A DNA stretch of 36,347 nucleotides from an uncultured Aquimarina sp. (GCA_947497175.1 CANMFM010000009.1:1-36347), one strand, 5' to 3'. Counted from the first letter of the stretch, positions 16,578-25,412 are shown. The notes: generated by a model from the letters alone, not told the origin. Program-made: numbers and translations.

Positions 16578-16612
16578 TTCATATAATCGGTGGATTATTT
16601 GCTTATATCTTT

Positions 16613-16933
16613 TTATTGATATTCTCGGGCCATCTCTTCGATCATTTGTTGGTATCCATCTATTCCTACAGTTGCAAATGTAATAATCACAAAAATTAAA
16701 TAGATAATACTAAGCATTAGACCAATAATTGCTAAGATTTTACCGGTCTTTACATTATTATATCCTTCATACAACTCCGGGTTTTCTGTATATAAAGCTG
16801 TGGCCTTTTTAGCAAGCACTAATGCTACAATAGCAAAAATAACTCCTAATAATCCATAACAACAGCATCCTACAATAGATAGAATTCCAAAAACTAAGAT
16901 AAGGGTGGAGTTGGGTAATGTTTGTTTTTCCAT
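16613..16933 (-). CDS. CCC-motif small membrane protein
   Basis: This 106-residue protein has two hydrophobic hairpin regions (about 10-42 and 62-90). The first helix has VGCCCYGLLG, the Cys-Cys-Cys motif for which this flavobacterial family is named. The region between the helices (YTENPELYEGYNNVKTGK) resembles DUF4190-type proteins, which have two membrane segments and a KTGK before the second. Function is unknown; a role in envelope or protein-modification processes has been guessed for relatives, without proof. The next gene upstream (DUF2752) ends 12 bases away on the same strand, so these two form a small operon. Confidence 0.75.
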   Translation of the reverse strand: MEKQTLPNSTLILVFGILSIVGCCCYGLLGVIFAIVALVLAKKATALYTENPELYEGYNNVKTGKILAIIGLMLSIIYLIFVIITFATVGIDGYQQMIEEMAREYQ

Positions 16934-16945
16934 AATTTTAATTGA

Positions 16946-17242
16946 TTAGTTAAAAATGATTTTCATTTTGATGATGTAGCTAATAATCATAGTTGATACT
17001 GTGGCGACCACAAGGGTAATTTTTATACTATTACCGTGTTTAAACTTCAAAAAAAAATTGAAACCCAGAAATATTAGCAATACTAAAAGTGGATAAATTG
17101 CTGGATACATATAAAATGCAGCTGTAAATTCTCCTTTACACAAAAGCGCCAAGGCTCTTTGCATGCCGCAACCTAAACAATCGATACCAAGAATCTTTTT
17201 GTTTACACAAGGAAGCATGTACTTTTCCAAAAGCAATTTCAT
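16946..17242 (-). CDS. DUF2752 family membrane protein
   Basis: This is a 98-residue protein. The N-terminal LPCVNKKILGIDCLGCGMQR (11-30) includes the CxGCGxxR signature of DUF2752: Cys23 and Cys26 followed by Arg30. Two membrane helices follow (about 43-62 and 75-95). The family is broad in Bacteria and uncharacterised; the Cys pair at the membrane surface could bind metal or form a disulfide. It heads the two-gene unit with the CCC-motif gene. Start ATG at 17242. Confidence 0.8.
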   Translation of the reverse strand: MKLLLEKYMLPCVNKKILGIDCLGCGMQRALALLCKGEFTAAFYMYPAIYPLLVLLIFLGFNFFLKFKHGNSIKITLVVATVSTMIISYIIKMKIIFN

Positions 17243-17315
17243 TATTGATTAACATTTGCAATATACATAATTAAGTTATTTAAAATATTTGAAGGCTTAA
17301 AAAACTATTATTTGA

Positions 17316-17323
17316 TACTTTTG
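17316..17323 (+). promoter_or_regulatory. -7 box for the small membrane protein/Smr operon
   Basis: TACTTTTG is an exact TAnnTTTG match. TTTG at 17288-17291 lies 24 bases upstream, slightly longer than the usual gap. The predicted leader is about 85 bases. Confidence 0.4.
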
Positions 17324-17413
17324 TACAATGAAATGAGGTATTTTGGCCAAACATAGTGTCAGTCAAAGGGTATTATGGCGTATCTCGTTTTAAGAATGAT
17401 AAAAATTGCATAA

Positions 17414-17623
17414 ATGAAACAAAAAAGAATAAAGAGAATACTAAGTTTGCTTTGTATCGGTAGTAGTGCTATTGCTCTTATTATTGAAATCTCTTCAGAA
17501 AATAAGAATTATTACATTCAGAGTATTGGAGTTGTATTATTAATGATAGGATTATTTTATTTAAATTCAAAAATAGAACCTAAGACAGAAGTTCATACGG
17601 ATACTCATGTTGAAGAAGAATAG
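17414..17623 (+). CDS. Hypothetical two-helix membrane protein
   Basis: This is a 69-residue product. A basic N-terminus (MKQKRIKR) is followed by two hydrophobic segments (about 9-26 and 34-50) and an acidic, His-containing tail (EVHTDTHVEEE). I do not recognise the family. It sits 2 bases before the Smr-domain gene on the same strand, so the pair is almost surely co-transcribed and may be translationally coupled. The coding assignment rests on this spacing, the coherent membrane topology and the upstream promoter box. Confidence 0.6.
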   Translation: MKQKRIKRILSLLCIGSSAIALIIEISSENKNYYIQSIGVVLLMIGLFYLNSKIEPKTEVHTDTHVEEE

Positions 17624-17625
17624 TT

Positions 17626-18174
17626 ATGATTAAAGTTGGCGATACGGTATCAGTATTAGACGAACCGATTACCGGAAAGGTCGTTTCAGTAAATACCGAG
17701 GAAATTACAATTGAAACAGAAGACGGTTTTGATATGACTTTTTTTATTAATGAAGTCGTCAAAATACAATCGGGCGAAATGATTGCTCCATCTTATGAGG
17801 AAATACATCGAAACCTACAAGAAAAAGAAATTTTTAAGAAAAAGCCTAAACGACCTGCCCCCAAACCCAAAGAACGACATTTACCACCTATGGAGGTAGA
17901 TTTGCATATCCACAAATTAGTTAAATCCACCAAAGGGATGACTAATCATGAGATGGTTACTTTGCAATTGGATACTGCAAAAAGACAGCTGGATTTTGCG
18001 ATTAGTAAGCGCATTCCCAAAGTGGTTTTTATACATGGTGTAGGGCAAGGAGTTTTGAAAGAAGAGTTGACTTACCTTTTTGGCAGATATGATAATGTAA
18101 AAATCTCTGAAGCGGATTACAAGAAATATGGGTTAGGAGCTATGGAAATCTATATAGTTCAGAATCCAAATTAA
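17626..18174 (+). CDS. Smr domain-containing protein (MutS2-related)
   Basis: This 182-residue soluble protein has an N-terminal small beta-barrel region (about 1-50, KVGDTVSVLDEPITGKVVSV, SH3/KOW-like), a basic Pro/Lys linker (KKKPKRPAPKPKERH, 71-85) and a C-terminal Smr domain. The Smr motifs are DLHIHKL (92-98) and FIHGVGQGVLKEEL (135-148). Smr domains nick or bind nucleic acids; the HGxGxG loop is the active region. Flavobacterial relatives are often mislabelled as DNA mismatch repair MutS, but no MutS domains are present. A role in RNA or ribosome-associated cleavage is possible and unproven. Its stop codon abuts the stop of the convergent lipoprotein gene with no base between. Confidence 0.82.
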   Translation: MIKVGDTVSVLDEPITGKVVSVNTEEITIETEDGFDMTFFINEVVKIQSGEMIAPSYEEIHRNLQEKEIFKKKPKRPAPKPKERHLPPMEVDLHIHKLVKSTKGMTNHEMVTLQLDTAKRQLDFAISKRIPKVVFIHGVGQGVLKEELTYLFGRYDNVKISEADYKKYGLGAMEIYIVQNPN

Positions 18175-18702
18175 CTAGTTGGTGATAGTAACCTGATCTG
18201 TTCCAAAATCTAGTACTTCTTGTCGTATTACTTTATCCTCGCCAATTATAGTTATGTTTTTTAATACGATAGTTCTAGTATAGATCGTTTCTGTATCGGT
18301 TGTGCTGTCAACAGTATATGTTATCTCAATAACACCATCAGTGCCCGTTAATTCTTGAGTAACGGTTATACCACTTGGAGGAACGCTCGCACAAAAGTAG
18401 TCTGCCCCGTTAATTGCTGAATCAAATTGTCGATAAAAAAGAGTATTTGTAGTTTCATTAAGTATTATGGTCACCAAAAGATCTTCAGGAACGGTATCCA
18501 ATCTAAAAGTGGTACTTGTAAAACCAACTGATAACGCCTGATTAATAGTATTATCGATTTTATAAAATACGAAAGTATTATCATTAAGATTTGAGCATTT
18601 TTCTAGCGAAGCACTAAAGTTTATTTCATTTTCAATAATGTCACCTTCACTACAACCGGCAATTAGTAAAGCAGAAATTATAAGACCAAAAACTTTATTC
18701 AT
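18175..18702 (-). CDS. Lipoprotein, short paralogue of the next gene
   Basis: This is a 175-residue lipoprotein with lipobox LIAGC, Cys17. After a DGDII-like start (SEGDII) the sequence runs KCSNLNDNTFVFYKIDNTIN, then FYRQFDSAINGADYFCASVP and ITVTQELTGTDG. Each block has a counterpart in the longer upstream protein (LCKGAKDNEFVFFKINET, IYRKFNTSITADYYCANIP, ILITEELVGTSG), so the two genes are paralogues. Conserved Cys36 and the Cys of YFCA could form a disulfide. It has no known family or function and is probably an outer-membrane-anchored beta-sandwich. It is 21 bases downstream of its paralogue, in one operon. Confidence 0.75.
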   Translation of the reverse strand: MNKVFGLIISALLIAGCSEGDIIENEINFSASLEKCSNLNDNTFVFYKIDNTINQALSVGFTSTTFRLDTVPEDLLVTIILNETTNTLFYRQFDSAINGADYFCASVPPSGITVTQELTGTDGVIEITYTVDSTTDTETIYTRTIVLKNITIIGEDKVIRQEVLDFGTDQVTITN

Positions 18703-18723
18703 ATTATTAAACTATTTTTTAGA

Positions 18724-19725
18724 CTACATTTTTGTTGTTGTTTTAGGAATAGTAATATCTCTAAAACCAAATGAAAAATTCTCATCCTGAAAATTCTGAT
18801 TACCACCACCAAAAATAATTCGATTAATTGTAACTGTAGTTCTAAAGGTCGTTTGTACGGTGTTGTCTAAACTAGGTGATATATCATCGTTAGAATTGTT
18901 TGAATCCTCCACTGAGTTGGTGTCGAGATAATTGGCAATTCCATCATTGTCATCATCATCATCTTTAGGATTACCATTGCCATTTGTGTCTTCATCAATG
19001 GTCAAAATACCGTCATTGTCATCATCATTATCGAGATAATCGGGAATCCCATCATTATCATAATCATCATCTCTTGGATTACCATTATTATTAAAATCTT
19101 CATTTATTGTCAAAATACCATCATTGTCATCATCTGGATCAAGATAATCATCAAGAGCATCGCCATCTGTATTTCTAGGATCATCATTATCTGGGATACC
19201 ATTGGATAATTCTACACTGGTTAAAATATTATCATTATCATCGTCCTGGTCCTTAAAATCAGGAATCCCGTCGTTATCGGTGTCTCTATTGCCTTCATCT
19301 GCACTCGCAACTCCATCATCATCATCTTCTTCAATGATCTCTGTAAATATTTCTGATGTACCGGACGTACCTACTAGCTCTTCTGTGATTAAAATGTTAC
19401 TTGGCGGAATATTAGCACAATAATAATCTGCTGTTATACTGGTATTAAATTTTCTATAAATTAGATTGTTTGTTTCACTATTGAGTTCAATTGATATGGG
19501 CGTGGCAGTAGCAATAGTGTCTGAATACGTTTCACTTATGAAATTATATGATATCGCTTCATTACTAGTTTCATTGATTTTAAAAAACACAAATTCATTA
19601 TCTTTTGCACCTTTACACAGTTGTAAATCTACATCATCAAATTCAAAACTGGTGATGATAATGTCGCCATCATCACAAGAAGACACTACCAGAATAGAAA
19701 AAAGAAAGTAAAAAAGCTTTTTCAC
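18724..19725 (-). CDS. Lipoprotein with internal thrombospondin type-3 repeat block
   Basis: This is a 333-residue lipoprotein (lipobox VVSSC, Cys17). Residues about 20-131 and 288-333 align with the 175-residue downstream paralogue. Between them (about 133-283) sits an acidic Ca2+-binding type block of thrombospondin type-3 repeats (DTDNDGIPDF, DDDNDGILT, DYDNDGIPDYLD). Two copies of a 36-residue period are obvious, matching 108-bp repeats in the DNA near 18940-19150. TSP3 blocks usually form rigid, Ca2+-dependent stalks on Bacteroidota surface proteins, but here the block interrupts a globular domain instead of joining two. Function unknown. The DNA repeats make copy-number change likely. 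Confidence 0.78.
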   Translation of the reverse strand: MKKLFYFLFSILVVSSCDDGDIIITSFEFDDVDLQLCKGAKDNEFVFFKINETSNEAISYNFISETYSDTIATATPISIELNSETNNLIYRKFNTSITADYYCANIPPSNILITEELVGTSGTSEIFTEIIEEDDDDGVASADEGNRDTDNDGIPDFKDQDDDNDNILTSVELSNGIPDNDDPRNTDGDALDDYLDPDDDNDGILTINEDFNNNGNPRDDDYDNDGIPDYLDNDDDNDGILTIDEDTNGNGNPKDDDDDNDGIANYLDTNSVEDSNNSNDDISPSLDNTVQTTFRTTVTINRIIFGGGNQNFQDENFSFGFRDITIPKTTTKM

Positions 19726-19868
19726 GTAGTTGAAAGTTTTATTGAATATTTATTGTCATGACCTTGTTTCTATTCTAAAGACGAAATAAAAAAGAACATG
19801 TTTTAACATTTCAATATTTTAACAATTTTTGACAAAAGTAAAGTAATTGAAAGATTATAACGAGTCTG

Positions 19869-19899
19869 TCTGAAAATAATTTTATTTAAGTTAGTTTTG
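19869..19899 (+). promoter_or_regulatory. Candidate upstream promoter of the cysteine desulfurase gene
   Basis: TCTG (one mismatch to TTTG) at 19869-19872, a 19-base gap and TAGTTTTG at 19892-19899 fit the Bacteroidota promoter pattern, about 90 bases before the ATG at 19992. Confidence 0.4.
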
Positions 19900-19903
19900 T
19901 AAC

Positions 19904-19946
19904 CGCAAAAATATGGATAGTTAAAAAAACATGGCTTATTTTTGCG
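19904..19946. promoter_or_regulatory. Mirror-image pair of -7 boxes / 10-bp inverted repeat
   Basis: CGCAAAAATA (19904-19913) and TATTTTTGCG (19937-19946) are exact reverse complements separated by 23 bases. Each arm contains a perfect TAnnTTTG box pointing outward: the right one toward the cysteine desulfurase gene (leader about 42 bases), the left one toward the lipoprotein operon at 19725. It may be a divergent promoter or a dimeric regulator site. Confidence 0.5.
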
Positions 19947-19991
19947 TATAACCTTTAAATATCTGTTTAAACGATTAATGTATTGAATTTA

Positions 19992-21140
19992 ATGCAAAAA
20001 GTCTATTTTGATAGTGCAGCCACAACAAAACTGCGACCAGAAGTTGTATCAAAGATGGTTGCGGTTTTAAATGAAGATTATGGTAATCCTTCTTCTACTC
20101 ATGGCTTTGGTAGATCTGCCAAAAATCACATCGAGCAAACACGAAAAAACATAGCAAATTATCTTGGAGTCAAAGCTTCAGAAATTATTTTTACATCAGG
20201 AGGTACTGAAGCAGATAACCTGGCCATTAATAGTGCCGTCAGAGATCTTAATGTTAGGCACATCATAACTTCTAAGATTGAGCATCATGCCGTTTTACAT
20301 ACCGTACAAGAGATAGAATCTCATTTTGGAATTACAGTAAGCTATGTAGATATTACTGATACTGGTTCTATAGACTATACTCATCTAGAGTCCTTGTTAA
20401 AAATCTCAAATGAGAAAACGTTAGTAAGTTTGATGCATGTCAATAATGAGATCGGAACTATTTTAGATATACAAGCAGTTGGCGAGTTGTGTAAAGAATA
20501 CGAGGCCCTATTTCATAGTGATATGGTTCAGTCTATCGGACATTTAGAGGTTGATCTAAGTCAATTACAGGTTGATTTTACTGCGGTAAGCGCTCATAAG
20601 TTTCACGGTCCCAAAGGCGTTGGTTTTGCGTATATTCGAAAAAATTCGGGATTAAAACCACTAATATTTGGAGGAGAGCAGGAGAGAGGGTATCGCGCAG
20701 GAACCGAGAGCGTTCATAACATCGTGGGCATGGATGAAGCTTTGCGCTTGGCCTATGAAAATATGGACGAAGAAAAGCAATACATTAAAGAAGTAAAACA
20801 ATATTTTATAGATACGCTTAAAAAATCTATAGATGGTGTTAAATTTAATGCAAATTGTTGTGATCATGAGCATAGTACTTATACCTTGATTAATGTTTGC
20901 TTGCCTGTTTCTGATGACAAAGCTGGAATATTGCTATTTCATTTAGATATTAATGGAATCGCTTGCTCTAAGGGTAGTGCATGTCAGAGTGGAAGCAGTA
21001 AAGGGTCTCATGTATTATCAGAAATCCTTTCTGAGGAAGACCTGCAAAAACCTTCGATACGATTTTCTTTTTCGAAATTTAATACCAAAGAAGAGGTAGA
21101 TTATGTAGTTGATGTATTAAAAAAATTTATTGAAAGTTAA
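19992..21140 (+). CDS. Cysteine desulfurase, NifS/IscS family
   Basis: This 382-residue PLP enzyme removes sulfur from cysteine to give alanine and an enzyme persulfide for Fe-S cluster or thio-cofactor assembly. YFDSAATT opens the protein, GGTEADN (70-76) and HVNNEIGT bind the cofactor, Lys203 in SAHKFHGPKG forms the Schiff base, and Cys331 in SKGSACQSGS is the persulfide cysteine on a long group-I-type loop. The frame extends to a TTG at 19983, but the ATG at 19992 gives the family N-terminus. No scaffold genes (iscU, sufU) are adjacent, so the partner pathway is open. It is convergent with the TonB receptor gene, 50 bases apart. Confidence 0.92.
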   Translation: MQKVYFDSAATTKLRPEVVSKMVAVLNEDYGNPSSTHGFGRSAKNHIEQTRKNIANYLGVKASEIIFTSGGTEADNLAINSAVRDLNVRHIITSKIEHHAVLHTVQEIESHFGITVSYVDITDTGSIDYTHLESLLKISNEKTLVSLMHVNNEIGTILDIQAVGELCKEYEALFHSDMVQSIGHLEVDLSQLQVDFTAVSAHKFHGPKGVGFAYIRKNSGLKPLIFGGEQERGYRAGTESVHNIVGMDEALRLAYENMDEEKQYIKEVKQYFIDTLKKSIDGVKFNANCCDHEHSTYTLINVCLPVSDDKAGILLFHLDINGIACSKGSACQSGSSKGSHVLSEILSEEDLQKPSIRFSFSKFNTKEEVDYVVDVLKKFIES

Positions 21141-21190
21141 CGTATACAATATCGGCAAGTATTTTGGATCCGGGAAAGAATATTAGAATC

Positions 21191-23701
21191 TTAAAACTTC
21201 ATTCCTAACCGCACATTAAAAACTCTCGGGGTTAAGAAATTTGGTATCGCAAATTGAACCTGGCTAGAAGCATCTCTTACAAAGGTATTGGTGATGGCAT
21301 TTTGGTTATCAAAAATGTTATAAATTTCAAGTCCAAGGCTAAGTTCTCTAAAAGCATTTAAAAAATGACGTTCTCGTTGTTGCTTTTCAGAATCTATCAC
21401 AATATAGGATATTCCTAGATCGGCTCTTCTATAGTCTCTTAATCGCGACTGAAAACTATACGGATCTGCATAACTAGGAGACCCTCCAGGTACTCCGGTT
21501 TGATATACCATATTTAGGTACATTTTTAAGTTAGGAATCGTAGGGACATAATCCTGAAACAATACCCCGATTTTTAATCTTTGATCGGTGGGTCGGGATA
21601 TATACCCCCGGTCATCAATATTTTCTTCTGTTTTTAGATATCCCAAACTAACCCAGCTTTCGGTACCAGGCACAAACTCTCCGTTAAGTCTAAGGTCTAA
21701 TCCTTGCGCATATGCTTCTGCATTGTTTCTTGCACGATACCGAATCCTTACGTTTTCGATAGTGTATGGATTTACATCGGTTAACGATTTGTAATATACT
21801 TCTGTAGTAAGCTTAAATGGCCTATTCCACATTTTGAAGCTATAGTCATTGCCCAGGACTAAGTGAATAGATTGTTGGGCCTTAACTTCGGGTCTTACAC
21901 GGCCCAAAGAATCTCTTAGTTCTCTGTAAAAAGGAGGTTGGTGATAATACCCTCCGGATATTCTAAAAATCATGTCGGCTTTCCAGTTTGGTTTTATGGC
22001 CACCTGAGCTCTAGGGCTAAATACAGTTTGTGAATCAGAGCTATTTACTGTTTCACCAGAAATGTTCCAATTATGAGCTCTTACCCCAATATTTGCCCAA
22101 ACATCATGTTCTTTAATAGCAGAGCGGATGTTGTATTGTATATAACCTGATATTCTTTCAGTAGTGAGATTGTTAATAGCTCTGGCATTTGTAAATGGAA
22201 CTATTGGACTGCTAAAAGGTGTGTACGGTTGATCGTTTACAAAGTCTAGTATAGGGGGCCTGATCGAAAACCCTGCAGAATCTACAATTTCATATTCTTG
22301 CAGGCGGTCTCTAATATCTTCTGAAGTAAATTTAATTCCCCAATCGAGCTGATGCTGATTTGCTGTATAACTTCCTTTGTGTTCTATATTAAATATAAGC
22401 GCATCCAAGTCATTTCTGGCATGAGTTAACTGCGAGCCTACGCCTTCACTAAATTCAACTTGTCCTAGATTTTCGCTTCCAATATCAGTATTTACTGTAC
22501 CCAAGGCATATTCGGCAAAGATATCGTAGTATTCTTGTTCTTGAGTTTGATATCCGGAAGCGATTAATTTTAGAGTTAAATTATCGTTAGCCTTATATGT
22601 TCCTTTCAAGGCTCCAAAATAAGTATCATAACGATCTCTTTCTTCTCCTTGATAGCGCACCGTAAGTGCTTGCACGGTCTGCAAGGTGCCAAAATTAACT
22701 TGCCGTCTCAAGGGTTCGTAGTCATATGTGTTGATGGCTAAGTTACCTAAGAACCCCAATTCAAATTTATTAGTAATAGTATACGAGATGTACGTTTGTA
22801 CATCGGCAAATCTAGGTCTGAAATTGGTTTCTGTGTCTCTGGCATTGACCAATAAGCTATTATCTCTATATCTTACGCCAACTATACTGGCTAATTTTTT
22901 ATTTTTTGAAATACCTCCTGCAGATATACTGGCGCCAAGAAGGCTTGCGTCTGCCGTAATTCCCAATCGTGTAGGCCTTTTATAAGTAATGTCTAATACA
23001 GAAGAAAGTCTATCCCCGAATTTGGCCTGAAACCCTCCTGCAGAAAAATCTACATTTCTTACCAGGTCGGTATTCACAAAGCTCAACCCTTCTTGCTGTC
23101 CCGATCGAATCAAAAACGGTCGATATACTTCAATTTCATTTACATAAACTAAATTTTCGTCAAAGTTACCTCCTCTTACAGAGTATTGGGTGCTAAGCTC
23201 ATTATTAGAACTAACACCGGGTAAACTCTTAAGTAAGCCTTCTACTCCCGCATTTGCAGATGGCGTGTTTCTAATGGTTTCTGGATCTAATGTAGTAATC
23301 CCTTCTACAATTTTTTTTTCTCTACCGGATATTACTACTTCGCTTATTTGTTCCACATCAGTTTTTAAAACCGGGTTTAGTTCATATTCCTGATTTTCTT
23401 CAAGGTTGATTTTAAACTGCATATCCTTTAAGCCAATATGCGATATGGTAATATTGATGTCCTGATTTGCAGGTATGTTAAGTTGGTAAACTCCGTTTTC
23501 ATCTGATTGAACTCCTAGCGCGTTATATGTAATATTAGCACCTTGTATCGGGAAATTATCCTCGCCTAGAATCACACCCTTCAGCACAGCTGTTTGAGAT
23601 AAAGAAGAAAGACTGATTAAAAATAGTACGGTTAAAAAGAGTAAGGTTTTATTTTTCAAAAAGTAAGAGTATTTATGGTTTTCTATAGAATGTTGCTTCA
23701 A
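21191..23701 (-). CDS. TonB-dependent outer-membrane receptor with carboxypeptidase-like N-domain
   Basis: This 836-residue outer-membrane protein has a long signal region (to about SLSQTA, residue 38), a CarboxypepD_reg-like beta-sandwich (about 39-112, LKGVILGEDNFPIQGANITY), a plug domain (about 125-240, with GLLKSLPGVSSNNELSTQYS and VRGGNFDENLVYVNEIEVYR) and a 22-strand barrel ending in the typical aromatic NVRLGMKF. It is not followed by a SusD gene, so a SusC-type glycan role is not supported; the ligand is unknown. The first 29 bases overlap the M23 peptidase gene, and the two form an operon. The C-terminal region contains ELSLGLEIYNIFDNQNA, usual for Bacteroidota TonB receptors. Confidence 0.9.
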   Translation of the reverse strand: MKQHSIENHKYSYFLKNKTLLFLTVLFLISLSSLSQTAVLKGVILGEDNFPIQGANITYNALGVQSDENGVYQLNIPANQDINITISHIGLKDMQFKINLEENQEYELNPVLKTDVEQISEVVISGREKKIVEGITTLDPETIRNTPSANAGVEGLLKSLPGVSSNNELSTQYSVRGGNFDENLVYVNEIEVYRPFLIRSGQQEGLSFVNTDLVRNVDFSAGGFQAKFGDRLSSVLDITYKRPTRLGITADASLLGASISAGGISKNKKLASIVGVRYRDNSLLVNARDTETNFRPRFADVQTYISYTITNKFELGFLGNLAINTYDYEPLRRQVNFGTLQTVQALTVRYQGEERDRYDTYFGALKGTYKANDNLTLKLIASGYQTQEQEYYDIFAEYALGTVNTDIGSENLGQVEFSEGVGSQLTHARNDLDALIFNIEHKGSYTANQHQLDWGIKFTSEDIRDRLQEYEIVDSAGFSIRPPILDFVNDQPYTPFSSPIVPFTNARAINNLTTERISGYIQYNIRSAIKEHDVWANIGVRAHNWNISGETVNSSDSQTVFSPRAQVAIKPNWKADMIFRISGGYYHQPPFYRELRDSLGRVRPEVKAQQSIHLVLGNDYSFKMWNRPFKLTTEVYYKSLTDVNPYTIENVRIRYRARNNAEAYAQGLDLRLNGEFVPGTESWVSLGYLKTEENIDDRGYISRPTDQRLKIGVLFQDYVPTIPNLKMYLNMVYQTGVPGGSPSYADPYSFQSRLRDYRRADLGISYIVIDSEKQQRERHFLNAFRELSLGLEIYNIFDNQNAITNTFVRDASSQVQFAIPNFLTPRVFNVRLGMKF

Positions 23702-25361
23702 AGGTGGCTCTATTGCCTGTTTTATCTAACACAACAAGTTTAAAATTATTTTCTGAATCCGTATTAATTTTATCATTAAAATCATAAACAAGCATCCCTG
23801 TTTTATAATCATATTCCATCAGGACAAATGTTCCGTTTATGGTTCCTCTATAGCTTTTAATTCCAGATTCTGTGTCGTTAATTTTTATTTTGAGATGAGT
23901 TTCTTTTGATATCCACTTTCCATTGGCAATATTTATCGGTACGATTGTCGGTTTTTGATAATCAGAAAATAAAGAGTAGGTACCAAAAGTACGAGTTCTG
24001 GTAGAAAACTGGTTTCCTTTTTTGTAAGTTCTAGAGAAATATACTTTTTTATGATTACTAATTCTTCCTATATACAATTTTTTTCTATCCTCTTCTTTAT
24101 AGTGCGAAACATCAAAAACTAATGTCATGTTTTTATGTAAAGGAGTGGCATCATTATGTATTTTTGCCGTTTCTCCTTGAACAGAGATATCTAAATATGT
24201 ATCTTCATATAAGCTTCCTTTTGGAATTAAAAGGTCAAAAATTCCAGAACTAAAGGTGTAGTTTTCGTTTGATTGAACATAATTTGCAGTTTCCAGAACT
24301 TCGGACTTTGTTATGGAATTTGAGTATTTGCCTTGTATGGGTACATGAATTATGGTAGTGTTATTTTTAAAGTCCTTGATATGAATTTTGTAATTATAGG
24401 AAAGACTGTCTTCTACAGTAACATACCCATTGTTTGTTTTATTTTTGTATACGCTTAAAGGGTTATTTTTTTCTACAAAAAGTTTACTTATTCTACTTTT
24501 ATTTTTCTTGTAATATCCAAAATCAATCAATCTGTTAACATATCTCGTTTCAGCAAAAGAAAAACGATTCATTTCTAATTTGAAATTTTCTTGCCCATTA
24601 ATTTCTGTGATGATTTTGTAAACGCCATTATGATTTGCGGCCAGATCTTGTTTATCTATAGTTGAGATCCCAAAGCCAATAGTGCCAAAAGCTTCTATAC
24701 CTTCTGCTTTGTAGCTTCCATCTTCTTGAGGGGTTAACCTTAATTTTATGGCCTGTTGCGCATTGTTGACATGTGCATCTTTATCCAGACTATATACCCA
24801 AAGGCTATTAATTATTGGTTTTTTGGTGTCTTCAACATCAATACCGAAACTCATAGGGTTCATAGGTCTGGATTTTGTATCTCTGATTTCAAAATGTAAA
24901 TGAGGCCCAGAACTCCCTCCTGTATTTCCACTATATGCTATGACATCACCTTGCTTCACAGTTAATGTACCAGATTTAGGAAAGAGTTCAATTTCGTACG
25001 ATTCTTTTTTATATTGACTTCGTTTTACATAGGCTTCTATTTCAGGAGAAAATTTTTTGAGATGTGCATAAACTGTGGTGTAACCATTTGGATGCGCAAT
25101 ATATATTGCTTTACCATACCCACCATGAGAAACTTTTATACGACTCACTCTTCCTGCTGCCGATGCATAGACATTTAATCCTTCTTCACCATTAGTTTTC
25201 ATATCTAAACCAGAATGGAAATGATTAGATCTTAGCTCACCGAACGTTCCTGAGATTGTTAAAGGAATATCTAGAGGGGGAATAAAATAATCTTTAATAA
25301 TTCTTTCTTGACAATGGCACACTGAAAAACCAAATACTATAAAAGCTAATATTGAACGCAT
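23673..25361 (-). CDS. M23 family (LytM-type) metallopeptidase
   Basis: This 562-residue exported protein has a signal peptide to about VCHCQ. The LytM core lies at about 35-175: Zn ligands His49 and Asp53 (HSGLD) and the His154-x-His156 pair in GPHLHFEIR are all intact, with VYAHL between. It would cut peptide bridges in peptidoglycan or, if inactive there, act in cell-wall remodelling. The remaining 380 residues are beta-rich, Ig-like and of no clear family (for example DTESGIKSYRGTINGTFVL), giving an architecture common in flavobacterial M23 proteins. It is co-transcribed with and overlaps the TonB receptor gene. A link to envelope assembly is inferred from position only. Confidence 0.88.
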   Translation of the reverse strand: MRSILAFIVFGFSVCHCQERIIKDYFIPPLDIPLTISGTFGELRSNHFHSGLDMKTNGEEGLNVYASAAGRVSRIKVSHGGYGKAIYIAHPNGYTTVYAHLKKFSPEIEAYVKRSQYKKESYEIELFPKSGTLTVKQGDVIAYSGNTGGSSGPHLHFEIRDTKSRPMNPMSFGIDVEDTKKPIINSLWVYSLDKDAHVNNAQQAIKLRLTPQEDGSYKAEGIEAFGTIGFGISTIDKQDLAANHNGVYKIITEINGQENFKLEMNRFSFAETRYVNRLIDFGYYKKNKSRISKLFVEKNNPLSVYKNKTNNGYVTVEDSLSYNYKIHIKDFKNNTTIIHVPIQGKYSNSITKSEVLETANYVQSNENYTFSSGIFDLLIPKGSLYEDTYLDISVQGETAKIHNDATPLHKNMTLVFDVSHYKEEDRKKLYIGRISNHKKVYFSRTYKKGNQFSTRTRTFGTYSLFSDYQKPTIVPINIANGKWISKETHLKIKINDTESGIKSYRGTINGTFVLMEYDYKTGMLVYDFNDKINTDSENNFKLVVLDKTGNRATFEATFYRKP

Positions 25362-25412
25362 AGGGGGTAAAAAAGTTTTGTAATATTGTAAAAGTACGTG
25401 TTTTTTGTGAGG

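Noticed and set aside
17626..18174. DNA mismatch repair MutS assignment
   Set aside because: Only the C-terminal Smr domain is shared with MutS2; no ATPase or mismatch-recognition domains are present.
19964..19970. Isolated TGTTTAA upstream of the cysteine desulfurase gene as another copy of the rhodopsin operator
   Set aside because: It is a single core without a partner at 14-16 bases, expected by chance in AT-rich DNA.
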